Assembly (NCBI RefSeq): GCF_007565055.1
Contig: NC_044557.1
Coordinates: 75,464,595 to 75,528,594, forward strand
Length of the DNA stretch: 64,000 nt
Origin: Rhinopithecus roxellana
Lineage: Eukaryota; Chordata; Mammalia; Primates; Cercopithecidae
Direction: 5' to 3'
Shown in pieces: positions 23,036-34,545 of the stretch. The position numbers and the translations under genes were made by a program. The notes below the pieces were generated by a model, which made no database searches, had not been told where the DNA came from, and saw only the letters and a program-made list of their open reading frames with translations. Position 1 is the stretch's first letter. Every line of letters starts with the position of its first letter.

Positions 23036-23466
23036 ATGGGGAGAAACCAGCACAAAAAGACTGAAAATTCCAAAAACCAGAATGCCTCATCTCCTCCAAA
23101 GGATCACAATTCCTTACCAGCAAAGGAACAAAACTTGACAGAGAATGAGTTTGATGAATTGACAGAAGTAGGCTTCAGAAGGCGGGTAGTAACAAACTTC
23201 TCTGAGCTAAAGGAGAGTGATCTAACCAATGCAACGAAGCTAAGAGCCTTGAAAAAAGGTTAGATGAATTGCTAACTAGAATAACCAGTTTAGAGAAGAA
23301 CATAAATGAACTGATGGAGCTGAAAAACACAGCATGAGAACATCATGAAGCATAAACAAGTATCAATAGCCAAATCGATCAAGCAGAAGAAAGGATATCA
23401 GAGATTGAAGATCAACTCAATGAAATAAAGTGAGAAGACAAGATTAGAGAAAAAAAGAGTGAAAAT

Positions 23467-23727
23467 AATCCAGGAGTTGTTTTTTGAAAAGATCAACAAA
23501 ATAGATAGACTGCTAGCCAGACTCATAAAGAAGAAAAGAGAGAAGAATCAAATAGAAGCAATAAAAAATGATAAAGGGGATATCACCACCGACCCCACAG
23601 AAATACAAACTACCATCAGAGAATACTATAAACACCTCTACAAAAATAAACTAGAAAATCTAGAAGAAATGGATAAGTTCCTGGACACATACACCCTCCC
23701 AAGACTAAACCAGGAAGAAGTCGAATA
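23467..23727 (+). repeat. ORF2 segment duplicated into ORF1
   Basis: About 260 bases of L1 ORF2 sequence from the linker before the reverse-transcriptase domain. It matches the element's own ORF2 at about 25532-25780 closely, from 'aatccaggag' to 'aaaccaggaag'. The inserted copy is longer at its right end (it keeps 'aagtcgaat', lost in the resident copy) and lacks two small deletions seen there. Both copies share several non-consensus bases, which suggests a common origin within this L1 lineage. The piece lies in the same orientation as its source. Confidence 0.9.
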
Positions 23728-23817
23728 TGGAAGGGAGAACCAAGAAATATAGGACTATGTGAAAAGACCAAATATGGAAGGAAGAACCAAGAAATATGAG
23801 ACTATGTGAAAAGACCA
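23724..23817 (+). repeat. 47-bp tandem duplication in ORF1
   Basis: Two units, 23724-23770 and 23771-23817, begin 'aatatggaag' and contain 'gaaccaagaaatat' and 'actatgtgaaaagacca'. They differ at a few bases. The first unit starts exactly at the right junction of the ORF2-derived insert. Confidence 0.9.
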
Positions 23818-24630
23818 AATCTACGTTTGATTGGTGTCCCTGAAAGTGACCGGGAGAATGGAACCAAGTTGGAAACACTCTTCAGGATATTATCCAGGAG
23901 AATTTCTGCAACCTAGCAAGGCAGGCCAACATTCAAATTCAGGCAACACAGAGAACACCACAAAGATACTTCTCAAACAATGAAACTCAAAGACACATAA
24001 TCATCAGATTCACCAAGGTTGAAATGAAGGAAAAGATATTAAAGGCAGCCAGAGAGAAAGGTCGGGTTACCAACAAATGGAAGCGCATGAGACTAACAGC
24101 GATCTCTCAGCAGAAACTCTACAAGCTAGAAGAGAGTAAGGGCCAATATTCAACATTCTTAAAGAAAAGAATTTTAAGCCCAGAATTTCATATCCAGCCA
24201 AACTAATCTCCATAAGTGGAGGAGACATAAAATCCTTTACAGACAAGAAAATGCTGAGACATTTTTGTCACCTCCATATTTTGCCTTACAAGAGCTCCTG
24301 AAGGAAGCACTAAACATGGAAAGGATCAACCGGTACCAGCCACTGCAAAAACAAACCAAATTGTAAAGACCATTGACGCTATGAAGAAACTGCATCACTA
24401 ATGGGCAAAATAACCAGCTAGCATCATAATGACAGGATCAAATTCACAAATAACAATATTAACCTTAAAATTTAAATAGGCTACATGCCTCAATTAAAAG
24501 ACATAGACTGGTAAATTGGATAAAGGGTAAAAACCCATTGTGTGCTGTATTCAGGAGACCCATCTTATGTGCCAAGACACACACAGGCTCAAAATAAAGG
24601 GATGGAGGAATATTTACCAAGCAAATGAAA

Positions 24631-24633
<3 letters not shown>

Positions 24634-24668
<35 letters not shown>
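24634..24668 (+). repeat. A35 homopolymer inside L1 ORF2
   Basis: Thirty-five consecutive A follow 'atgaaaagc' and precede 'ggcaggggttgc'. The flanks are continuous ORF2, so this is expansion of an internal A tract and not a poly(A) tail. Confidence 0.9.
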
Positions 24669-24672
<4 letters not shown>

Positions 24673-27090
24673 GGGGTTGCAATCCTAGTCTCCTATAAAA
24701 CAGACTTTAAACCAACAAAGTTCAAAAGAGACAAAGAAGGGTGTTACATAATGGCAAAGGGATCAATGCAACAAGAAGAGCTAACTATCCTAAATATATA
24801 TGCACCTAATACAGGAGCATCCAGAATTATAAAGCAAGTTGTTAGAGACCTACAAAGAGACTTAGACTCCCACACAATAAAAGTGGGAGACTTTAACACC
24901 CCACTGTCAATTTTAGACAAATCAGTGAGACTGAAAATTAACAAGGATATCCAGTACTTGAACTCAGCTCTGGACCAAAAAACCTAATAGACATCTACAG
25001 AACTCCCCACCCCAAATCAACAGAATATACATTCTTCTAAGCACCATATCACACTTATTCTAAAATTAACTACATCATTGGAATTAAAACACTCCTCAGC
25101 AAATGCAAAGGAATGTAAATTATAACAATCTCTCAGACCACAGCACAATCAAATTAGAACTCAAGATTAGGAAACTCACTCAAAACTGCACAACTACATG
25201 GAAACTGAACAACCTGCTCCTGAATGACTACTGGGTAAATAACGAAATGAAGGCAGGAATAAAGATGTTCTTTGAAACCAATGAGAACAAAGACACAATG
25301 TACCAGAATCTCTGGTATGTTTAAAGCAGTGTGTAGAGGGAAATTTATATCACTAAATGCCCACAAGAGAAAGCAGGAAAGATCTAAAATTAACACCCTA
25401 ATATCATGTTTAAAAGAACTAGAGAAGCAGGAGCAAACAAATTCAAAAGCTAGCAGAAGGCAAGAAATAACTAAAATCAGAGCAGAACTGAAGGAGATAG
25501 TGACGTGGAAAATCCCTTCAAAATATCAATGAATCCAGGAGATGATTTTTTGAAAAGATTAACAAAATAGATAGACTGCTAACCAGACTATTAAGAAGAA
25601 AAGAGAGAAGAATCAAATAGATACAATAAAAAATGATAAGGGGATATCACCACCGACCCCACAGAAATACAAACTACCATCAGAGAATACTATAAACACC
25701 TCTACAAAAATAAACTAGAAAATCTAGAAGAAATGGATAAGTTCCTGGACACATACCCTTCCCAAGACTAAACCAGGAAGATCGCTAAATAGACCAATAA
25801 CAAGTTCTGATATTGAGGCAGCAATTAATAGCCCACCAACCAAAAAAGTCCAGAACCAGATGGATTCACAGTCAAATTCTACCAGAGGTACAAAAAGGAG
25901 CTGTACCATTCCTTCTGAAACTATTCCAAACAATAGAAAAAGAGGGAATCCTCCCTAACTGATTTTATGAGGCTAGCATCATCTTAATACCAAAACCTGG
26001 CAGAGACACAACAAGAAAAGAAAATTTCAGGTCAATATACCTGATGAACATTGACATGAAAAGCCTTAATAAAATACTGTCAAACCGAATTCAGCAACAC
26101 ATCAAAAAGCTTATCCACCATGATCAAGTCAGCTTCATCTCAGGGATGCAAGGCTGGTTCAACATGCACAAATCAATAAATGTAATTCATCACATAAACA
26201 GAACCAATGACAAAAACCACATGATTATCTCAATAGATGAAGAAAAGGTCTTCAACAAAATTTAGCAGCCCTTCATGCTGGAAACTCTCAACAAACTAGG
26301 TATTGATGGAACATATCTTGAAATAATAAGAGCTATTTATGACAAACCCACAGTCAACATACTGAACATACTGAATGGGCAAAAAACTGAGAGCATTCCC
26401 TTTGAAAACTGGCACAAGACAAGGATGTCCTCTTTCACCACTCCTATTCAACATAGTATTGGAAGTTCTGGCCAGGGCAATCAGGCAAGAGAAAGAAATA
26501 AAGGGCATTCAATTAGGAAAAGAGAAAGTCAAATTGTCTCTCTTTGCAGATGACATAATTGTGTACTTAGAAAACCCCATCATCTCAGTCCAAAATCTCC
26601 TTAAGCTGATAAGCAACTTCAGCAAAGTCTCAGGATACAAAATCAATGTCCAAAAATCACAAGCATTCCTATACACCAATAATAGACAGAGAGCTAATAG
26701 ATGAGTGAACTCCCATTCACAATTGCTACAAAGAGAATAAAATACATAGGAATACAACTTACAAGGGATGTGAAGAACCTCTTAAAGGAGAATTACAAAC
26801 TACTGCTCAAGGAGATAAAAGAAGACACAAACAAATGGAAAAACATTCCATGCTCACGGATAGGAAGAATCAATATAGTGAAAATAGCCATATTACCCAA
26901 AGTAATTTATAGATTCAATATTATCCCCATCAAGCTACCATTGACTTTCTTCACAGAATTGGGAAAAAACTACTTCAAATTTTATATGGAACCAAAAAAG
27001 AGCCCACATAGTCAAGACAATCCTAAGCAGAAAACAAAGCTGGAGGCATCATGCTACCTGACTTCCAACTATACTACAAGACTACAGTAA

Positions 27091-27134
27091 CCAAAATAGT
27101 ATGGTACTGGTACCAAAATAGTATGGTACTGGTA
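27091..27134 (+). repeat. 22-bp tandem duplication in L1 ORF2
   Basis: The unit 'ccaaaatagtatggtactgg' plus 'ta' occurs at 27091-27112 and 27113-27134 without change. A 22-base insertion shifts the frame. Confidence 0.92.
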
Positions 27135-28298
27135 CCAAAAGAGATACATAGACCAATGGAACAGAACAGAGGCCTCAGAAATATGCCACACATCTACAAC
27201 CATCTGATCTTTGACAAACCTGACAAAACCAAGCAATGGGGAAAGAATTCCCTATTTAATAAATGGTGTTGGGAAAACTGGCTAGCCACATGCAAAGAGC
27301 AGAAACTGTATCCCTTCCTTACACCTCATACAAAAATTAGCTCAAGGTGGATTAAAGACTTTAACTTAAGACCTAAAACCATTAAAACCCTAGAAGAAAA
27401 CCTAGGCGATACCATTCAGGACATAGGCATAGGCAAAGATTTCATGACTGAAACACCAAAAGCAATGGCAACAAAAGTCAAAATTGATACATAGGATCTA
27501 ATTAAACTAAAGAGCTTCTGCACAGCAAAGAAACTATCATCAGAGTGAACAGGAAACCTACAGAATAGGAGAAAATTTTTGCAGTCTATCCATTTGCATC
27601 TGACAAAAGGCAAATATCCAGAATCTAAAAAGAACTCAAACAAATGTACAAGAAAAAAATCGAACAACCCCATCAAAAAGTGGGCAAAGGATGTGAAAAG
27701 ACACTTCTCAAAAGAAGACATTTATGCAGCCAACAAACATATGAAAAATTGCTCATCATCCCTGGTCATTAGAGAAATGCAAACCATAACTACAATGAGA
27801 TACCATCTCATGCCAGTTAGAATGGCGATCATTAAAAAGGCAGGAAACAACAGACAGTGGAGAGGATATGGAGAAATAAAAATGCTTTTACACCATTGGT
27901 GGCAGTGTACATTAGTTCAACCATTGTGGAAGACAGTGTGGCGATTCCTCAATGATCTAGAACTAGAAATACCATTTGACCCTGCAACCCCATTGCTGGG
28001 TATATACTTAAAGGGTTATAAATCATTCTCTTATAAAGACACATGCACACGTATGTTTATTGCTATTCACTATTCTCTATTCACAATAACAAAGACTTGA
28101 AACCAACCCAAATGCCCATCAACGACAGGTTGAACAAAGAAAATGTGGCACATATACACCAAGGAATACTATGTAGCCATAAAAAAAGATGAGTTCATGT
28201 CCTTTGCAGGAACATGATGAAGCTGGAAACCATCATTCTCAGCAAACTAATACAGGAACAGAAAACCAAACACTGCATGTTCTCACTGTAGGAGTTGA

Positions 28299-28509
28299 AC
28301 AATGAGAACATGTGGACACAGGGAGGGAAACATCACACACTGGGGCCTGTCTGGGGGTTTGGGGCTAGGGGAGGGATAGCATTAGGAGAAATACCTAATG
28401 TAGATAATGGGTTGATGAGTGCAGCAAACCACCATAGCACGTGTATACCTAACAAACCTGCATATTCTGCCCATGTATCCCAGAACTTAAAGTATAATAA
28501 TAAGAAAAG
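28299..28509 (+). other. L1 3' UTR with G-rich tract
   Basis: The L1 3' UTR. Four G runs at 28353-28375 could fold as a G-quadruplex, a conserved trait of primate L1 3' UTRs. The A-rich tail is short ('aataataagaaaag'), just before the target-site duplication. Confidence 0.85.
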
Positions 28510-28524
28510 AAATAGGCAAAAGCC
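28510..28524. repeat. Target-site duplication of full-length L1 (right)
   Basis: AAATAGGCAAAAGCC, one mismatch from 21669-21683. Confidence 0.88.
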
Positions 28525-29589
28525 TTATAACCATTCCCCAGTAATGACTTATGGTTTTTATACTGTCTTTATTATTAAATATGAGGTAAATAATAATAAT
28601 GATCTAAGTCTAGGCTAAATAATCTCTGACGTATCCTGAAAACATGTGTTTTGTTTTTATCATTTATTGTCAATAAATAAATATAATTATCAATCAATAA
28701 ATAAGATGGCATTTAACAAAGTAAAATTAGAAAAATTAGAAGCATAGAAAAGTAATATCTTATAATGAATAGAAACAAAAACAGATTATTTAGTGGTAAC
28801 AGAAGGTATTATGATAAAACCAGTAAAAGTATTAATAATAAATATGAAGAATATCTGACTGCTAGTATTCTTTATCATTTACTATTTCAATGATTTTGAA
28901 TACATTATTTACAGTTCACTAGGCTTGATTCTTCATTTTTAAAATGAGAATGAAACACACACACATACACATGGACACTTGAAGGCCATGTAGGTTACAT
29001 GGTAACCTAAATTACTGTTGTGTAGTTCAGCCATAATAACAGGCATTGGTGAAAACTTTTCTTTTCATCATAAAATTTCAGGAGAAATACACACACACAC
29101 ACAAGCACATATTATATTTACAGACACATACATATAGATATATACAATAATAAATGAAATAATAAATGTTATATTAATTTACCTACACATGAAAACATAT
29201 GTATCAAATCAGTTTTATTCATCAAAATAAGAAGCATATCTAACCATTCACACAGATTAACAATTTATACATATATTGAAAAGATATTTTCTTATCCTTT
29301 GGATTTTTGTTGTATAGCATACGGAAAGAATAGCTAAGACACACCTGTAGTCATTAACGGTTTTCTTGATCATCTTCTATGAAAATTATATCTAGTAGTC
29401 TATTTTTGCATTCATATCTTTTCTCTCATTTTATAACATTAATAATAACAATATTGATATTTAAATAATTTACCACCTTGGATATGGTATATTTTTCTAT
29501 TAATGCTGTTTTTGGCATTTTAAGATTAGAAAAATTTTAAAAGAGAATTACCTATTTGGTATATGTTTTGATATTCAGAAAATTTTAAA
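28525..29589. other. AT-rich DNA, no gene recognised
   Basis: Unique-looking. Short (CA)n tracts at about 28955-28972 and 29088-29104. Confidence 0.5.
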
Positions 29590-30078
29590 ACACCATATTA
29601 GGGTTCTCTAGAGGGACAAAACTAATGGAACATGTGTATGTGTGTGTGTGTGTATGAGTCATACATATATATATGTGTGTGTATATATATATATATGACT
29701 TTATTAAGAATTAACTAACATGATCACAAGGTCCCACAATAGACCATCTGCAGGCTGAAGAGCAAGGAGAGCCAGTCCAAGTACCAAAACTGAAGAACTT
29801 GGAGTCCAATGTTCAAGGGCAGGAAGCATCCAGCACGGGAGAAAGATGCAGGCTGGGAGGCTAGGCCAGTCTCTCTTTTCACATTTTTCTGCCTGCTTAT
29901 ATTCTAGCCAGGCTGGCTGCTGATTAGATTGTGCCCACCCAGAATAATGGTGGGTCTGCCTTTCCCAACCCCCTGACTCAAATGTTAATCTCCTTTGGCA
30001 ACACCCTCACAGACACACTCAAGATCAAGACTTTGTATCCTTCAATCCAATCAAGTTGACAGTATTAACTATTACAAA
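29590..30078 (-). mobile_element. MLT2A-type ERV-L LTR
   Basis: A solo LTR on the minus strand. On the plus strand it opens 'ttagggttctctagaggga', carries a TG/TA-rich microsatellite (29636-29695), and then 'ggtcccacaatagaccatct', 'atgttcaagggcaggaagca', 'atgttaatctcctttggcaa' and 'caatcaagttgacagtatta', all in the order of an antisense MLT2A. It is fairly well preserved. No internal ERV-L sequence adjoins it. Confidence 0.85.
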
Positions 30079-30833
30079 TACCAATATAGAATAGATATAA
30101 CAATAAAACGTTCAGATAATATATGATAAATAATACCTCTCCTATCACTACATAGCACTTCTTAGAATAAGTTTAGTTTATTTATTGTGCATGCAAGCAT
30201 TGGAAAAGACTACTCAATCAAATAAGTCACATAATGTTTCTGATCATAGCTCTGGGCAGTAACATTATTAACTAGCTCCTTTTCTAAGATTTAAGAAGTG
30301 CTATGCCTAATTTATTTTACATTGGCAAAGGACTGAATCAAGTCTTAAAACAAAGTTATGCCTAAATTATTAAAAGTGTGACTTGATTTTGAATTAAAAT
30401 TTAAAAGACTAAATCAAGATATGTTAAAAGTAACATGCATTATTTCAAAGATCCAAAGGAACAATTATGGTAACATCCATAATTATTTTCATTATAACAT
30501 GATACACCTCATGAAGTCAATATTGTTGTTGAAAATAAAAAAACACCTACCTCTGAATTGCACAAGTATTTTAACTATTTGATTGCTGCATTCCTAAAAC
30601 TATCATTACTTCATAATTTTGAGCTGGACTTGTATAATAGTGGTAGGCATGAGGAGCATGCCCCTTCACTACTAAATTATTTATTTCCTCAGTCATGTTT
30701 CTTGCTACTTGGTAGACATACTTTATATAAATTGTCCTGAGATGGAAAGAGCTACCACCCAAAAAATGATAAATGTAGGACTATAAGGACCTGGCCATTT
30801 ATTTGCAATGCAACATCAATATGAATAGCTGCC

Positions 30834-30837
<4 letters not shown>
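30079..30837. other. No gene recognised
   Basis: AT-rich spacer. Two overlapping frames of 60-63 residues on opposite strands at about 30560-30760 are not convincing. Confidence 0.5.
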
Positions 30838-30896
<59 letters not shown>

Positions 30897-30960
30897 ATCA
30901 ATAATCCATCTGTCTTATCTATCATCTATCTTATCTATCATCATCTATCTATCTACTATC

Positions 30961-31007
<47 letters not shown>

Positions 31008-31031
31008 CTCTCTCTCTCTCTCTCTCTCTCA
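30838..31031 (+). repeat. Compound microsatellite (CT)n-(TATC)n-(CT)n
   Basis: A (CT) tract of about 56 bases, then an imperfect and then perfect TATC/ATCT tetranucleotide section (30900-31006), then a second (CT) tract of about 24 bases. The long uninterrupted arrays predict high length polymorphism. Confidence 0.95.
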
Positions 31032-31089
31032 TATCTATCTAAGCAATCACAACATTGTGTAATGGTAAAAAAATACAGAACAAATAGGA

Positions 31090-31202
31090 TTCCCAATAGC
31101 TGATGACAGAAGTAAAATGATTGCAAACCCTTTGGAGAGTTCAGTGAAGTTAAATACACACAATATAACCCAGCAATTTCTCTCTTAGCAAATAGAAATG
31201 CA
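31090..31202 (+). mobile_element. L1 fragment, 5' side of nested transposon
   Basis: Decayed L1 ORF2 C-terminal text ('tataacccagcaatttctct' and 'caaatagaaatgca'). It is interrupted by the DNA transposon at 31203 and resumes at 32067. Confidence 0.6.
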
Positions 31203-32066
31203 CAGGTCCTTGAATAATGTCATTTAATTCAACATCATTTTGTTATTTTAATATAATGTTGATGAGAAAAAAAAAAAAAAAAAGATTCCTGTCTGGAGCC
31301 ACTGCCTGTGGTGTTTGCAAGTTCTCCCCATGTCTGCCTGGGTTTTCTCCAGGTCACCTTGTTTACTCCCGCACCCCAAAGATGTGCATGTTAGGTTCCT
31401 CGGCATGTCTATATGGTTGCAGTCTGAACGAGGGTGGGAGTGTGTGTGAGTGTGTCCTGCAGTGAAGTACTGTCCTGCGTAGGGTGGGTTCTTCCCTTGG
31501 GCCCTGAGCTGCCAGGATAGGCTGTGGTCACCTGTGCCCATGCACTGGGGAATAAGCTGATTAGAAAGTGAATGGACGCCAAACACAAATTGTCCTAAAA
31601 TAAACATCTGTAAAGTGTATGATAATTAGACAAATGCACAACAATAAATGATGTGAGAGGAAAGCTCTCAGCAAGCCTGCCGTATTTGTGATTGCTTTTG
31701 ACCTGCATGGCTGTAGAAGGTGCTCCTTAAAATTTTTGCTTTGCAACCACTTATTCCTTGATTTAACTCACCATGATGACCACCATCACTCACTGATTCA
31801 CTAAAAATTGTAAATTATTATCTTACTTGTTTTTATTAATCTTTCTTAAGTGTATACATAGCTCATATTTATTTTAATGTTCAATGATAGAAGTCTTTCA
31901 GGTCTTTATTTGGAAGTCGGGTAATGTTTTTGTGACCAGAAATATGATATGGGAAATTAACTCTTGTTTCTGTCACTTAGCCTACAGTAAAATTGATTTG
32001 GTTATACATCATTTTGCTTAAAGTCACCATTTCCAAGAACCTATCAACAATGTTAAGGACTTACTG
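31203..32066 (+). mobile_element. DNA transposon copy 2, nested in L1
   Basis: A second copy of the element at 7331-8218, in the same orientation. It starts 'caggtccttgaataatgtca' and ends '...aaggacttactg'. The central G+C-richer block has 'caagttctccccatgtctgc' and 'ccaaagatgtgcatgttagg', and the right part has 'ttattaatctttcttaa' and 'tttttgtgaccagaaatatg', all matching copy 1 in order. An A17 run lies at 31267-31283. A 119-residue minus-strand frame over it is incidental. Confidence 0.7.
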
Positions 32067-32420
32067 TATACATGCTTCAAGCCCATGTGCAAGAATATTC
32101 ATAGAGGCAGTATTTAGAATAGAGGCAGTATTCAGAACACAGAAGTGACTCAAATAGATCATCAATAGAATATTAAAAATCTGCACAAAAGGATACTGAG
32201 TTAAAAAAATAAACTAGTTACGTTGACATATTAAGTTAAATTTTAGAAACATAATGCATACAAATATGTGATTTTATAAATCTAGAATACAAAGCTAGGC
32301 AAACTTTTATGGGGTTAAAAATCAGGCTGTTACTCACCTTTGAGTGAAGAGAGAAATTACGGACTCAGAGGTGGCAGGATAGGAGCATTAACAGTATCAG
32401 TAATTTTTAAAACTGGTGTG
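32067..32420 (+). mobile_element. L1 fragment, 3' side of nested transposon
   Basis: Continues the L1 at 31090-31202: 'tgtgcaagaatattcataga' and later 3' UTR-like text near 32280-32380. Strongly decayed. Confidence 0.55.
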
Positions 32421-34089
32421 TGATTATTAAATTGTTAATTTTTAAATAATTTATTGAAATTTAGCATTTATGATTTGAACACTTATATCCATGTTTTACA
32501 TTTCATTTTTAAAGATGACTGAAAAAACTAAACATTTGGAATAACTCTTTTGTATTTAAGCTGTAAATATAATTTTTGTCCTTGTCTAGAAAAAATTACA
32601 TTCAAAGGGGCATATTATATTCAAATCAAGCATGAACTGGTGTCCAGGAGAACTGGATTTACATTCTTATAGTTGCATTAAGTATTGGGATAACCTCTGC
32701 AAAATAACCTTTTTGAACTTAATTCATCCTCTCTACATAATTGAAAATCTGAAGATTGAGTTCAATACTTCTGACACTATTCAGTTGACAAGTGAGCTGT
32801 TTCATATTTGGGTTATCCAATAGAGAATACAATATCCATCTTACATTTACTCCTAAGAAACACAAGCTCTTTTTCAATCTGGGCACAATATTCCTTACAA
32901 AGTTTGGGTGTGTAATATGTTTACTTGCAACCTGGTTTTTGTCCCATTAGGTAGAAGTTCTTGGTAATGAATGATAAGAGCAAGTGTTGGGTGAGACTGA
33001 CAGTGCCATTTCAATGTGGCTGAATCTTAAAGGAAGGGCTTGCCCTCTTCCCTTTCTTTCTCCTTTCAACTATTCTGGCATCCTGGTATAGTCAACGCAG
33101 AGCTGGCGTAAATGAGGCTCAGAATGCCTAACAGATATTGGCTGCTGTTTACTCAGCAGTGTCATAATTACCAAGGCGCAAGATAATCCAGGCATCTACG
33201 CACAGCTGAGGCCTCCCTTTGTTTTTTATACTAGCCTAACATTGTCATAACTGGAGTTCCAGAAGTCAAAATAAAACAATCGACTTAAAAACCATAAACA
33301 AGAATAGCGAAGTATGGTATAGAGAGCTTCATAGATGCTCAACCCTGGAATACTTAGCTCCATACTTCTTTTATATGAAGTATGAATTTCTTTTATATGA
33401 AGTTTTAAATTTAACATTTTGATTAATTCAATGCTATAAAGCATTTTTGCTAATACAATAATGAATTTAATCTTCAACAATGTGGGCTGACATATAATTA
33501 TAATATGCTATTCTTTGGCAAAATAACATTAATTTTTAAAATTAATTATTATGGATAAAAATAATGAATATCAAACATTGAGCCTACAACTGCATAATCA
33601 CTGCCCTTTAATTTATAACCTCCACAACAAATTTCTGCATACTTCTCTGCTTTTACTGATATCCTTGGAATCTATCTGAATTCTTGCTAAAATGCACTTT
33701 CTTGTTCTTCCTCTATAAATACATAATTAATTGAGTTCACAAGTCTATTAATTATTGCATATCACTGGACTTATATTTCAGAGATATCTGAAAATTTTTT
33801 CATATCTTCTGTCTTTCAGAAGATATGAAGTATTTATTTCTATTGCTATTTGTACTTTTTGCTTTTCACTCTCCAGTCAGTATAGTTGTTATACTGTTTT
33901 GTTGCATGATATTTTTACAACTCTTGCATTTTGAGTTATTTTGTAAAAATAATCTTACACTTGCTTATGAAGTCAAAGTTGCTGTTTAGCTCTCAATTGG
34001 AAGAAAGATTCAAAAGGTGTATGGTTTCTCCTTGGGTCATGAATAACATATTCTGAATATGTTAATTTGCATAGAGCATCTCAGCGTGT
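32421..34089. other. Unique-looking DNA, no gene recognised
   Basis: No supported gene. A perfect 13-bp hairpin lies at 33799-33829 (stem TTCATATCTTCTG, 5-base loop). The block at 33000-33210 is slightly richer in G+C and could be an old repeat that I cannot name. Confidence 0.45.
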
Positions 34090-34545
34090 AGTAGATATTC
34101 TGGGTTAAATCGTGTCCCTCCAAAAGATTTGTTGCAATCATGACCTAGTACCCCAAAATGTGATCTTATTTGGAAATAATATAATTACAGATGAAATTAG
34201 TTAATTTAAGATTTGGTCCTGCTAAAGAAGGCTGGGACCTTAATCTAGTATGACTTGCATCCTTATAAGAAGAAGAGAGAGATAGGAAGGGCACCGCATG
34301 AAGACAAAGGCAGAGACTGGAGTGATGCACCCGCAAGTCAAGGAAAATCAAGGATTGCAGGCACACACTAGAAACTAGGAGACAGGCAATGAACAGATTC
34401 TTCCTCAAAGTCCTCACAAAGAACTCACCCCGCCAACACCTTGATTTCAGACTTTCAGATTCCAGAACTGTGAAAAAATACATGTATTACATTAAACCAT
34501 CCATTTTTGATACTTTCTTATGGCAGCCTTAAGAAAATACTACAG
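34090..34545 (+). mobile_element. MLT1-type MaLR LTR
   Basis: Plus-strand MaLR LTR: 'gttaaatcgtgtccctccaa', 'gtgatcttatttggaaataa', 'cttgcatccttataagaaga', 'ccttgatttcagactttcag' and 'cttatggcagccttaagaaa' follow MLT1 order from 5' to 3' end. No internal MaLR sequence adjoins it. Confidence 0.82.

Larger units (their letters stand above)
23036..24366 (+). pseudogene. L1 ORF1, disrupted by an ORF2-derived insert
   Basis: L1 ORF1 encodes an RNA-binding trimeric coiled-coil protein that coats L1 RNA. The start is the ATG at 23036; the text 'MGRNQHKKTENSKNQNASSP' follows. The first frame stops at 23263. The region 23270-23460 keeps coiled-coil-like text in another frame. At 23467-23727 a segment of ORF2 is present. 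ORF1 text resumes through a 47-bp tandem duplication (23724-23817) and runs to the TAA at 24364-24366; recognisable pieces are 'MKEKILKAAREKGRVTNKW' at 24024. It cannot encode a functional protein. Confidence 0.9.
24429..28298 (+). pseudogene. L1 ORF2, inactivated
   Basis: ORF2 encodes endonuclease, reverse transcriptase and a C-terminal cysteine-rich region. The ATG at 24429 is at the normal place after the ORF1 stop; the TGA at 28296-28298 is the expected end. The frame is broken many times. An A35 run at 24634-24668 replaces a short natural A tract in the endonuclease part. The reverse-transcriptase active-site text FADD is readable at 26543-26554 within a 109-residue open stretch. A 22-bp duplication at 27091-27134 causes a further frameshift. 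No activity is expected. Confidence 0.92.
21684..28509 (+). mobile_element. Full-length L1 (L1PA-like) with internal rearrangements
   Basis: A complete primate L1 retrotransposon in order: 5' UTR (21684-23035), ORF1 (23036-24366), inter-ORF spacer, ORF2 (24429-28298), 3' UTR and an A-rich tail. A 15-bp target-site duplication flanks it. L1 moves by target-primed reverse transcription, using ORF1p (RNA chaperone) and ORF2p (endonuclease and reverse transcriptase). This copy is defective: ORF1 and ORF2 are both interrupted by stops and frameshifts. Oddities are an ORF2-derived insert in ORF1, a 47-bp duplication behind it, an A35 run in early ORF2 and a 22-bp duplication in ORF2. It is probably an inherited, inactive copy of intermediate age. 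Confidence 0.95.

Noticed and set aside
24634..24668. Poly(A) tail of a nested insertion in L1
   Set aside because: ORF2 sequence continues without gap or duplication on both sides, so expansion of an internal A tract is simpler.
27579..28100. 173-residue frame as a functional protein
   Set aside because: It is the C-terminal part of the defective L1 ORF2, not a separate gene.
21684..28509. Active L1 retrotransposon
   Set aside because: Early stop in ORF1, the ORF2-derived insert, A35 tract, duplications and many ORF2 frameshifts exclude activity.
30838..31031. CRISPR-like array
   Set aside because: The repeats are 2- and 4-base microsatellite units without spacers, and the genome is a primate's.
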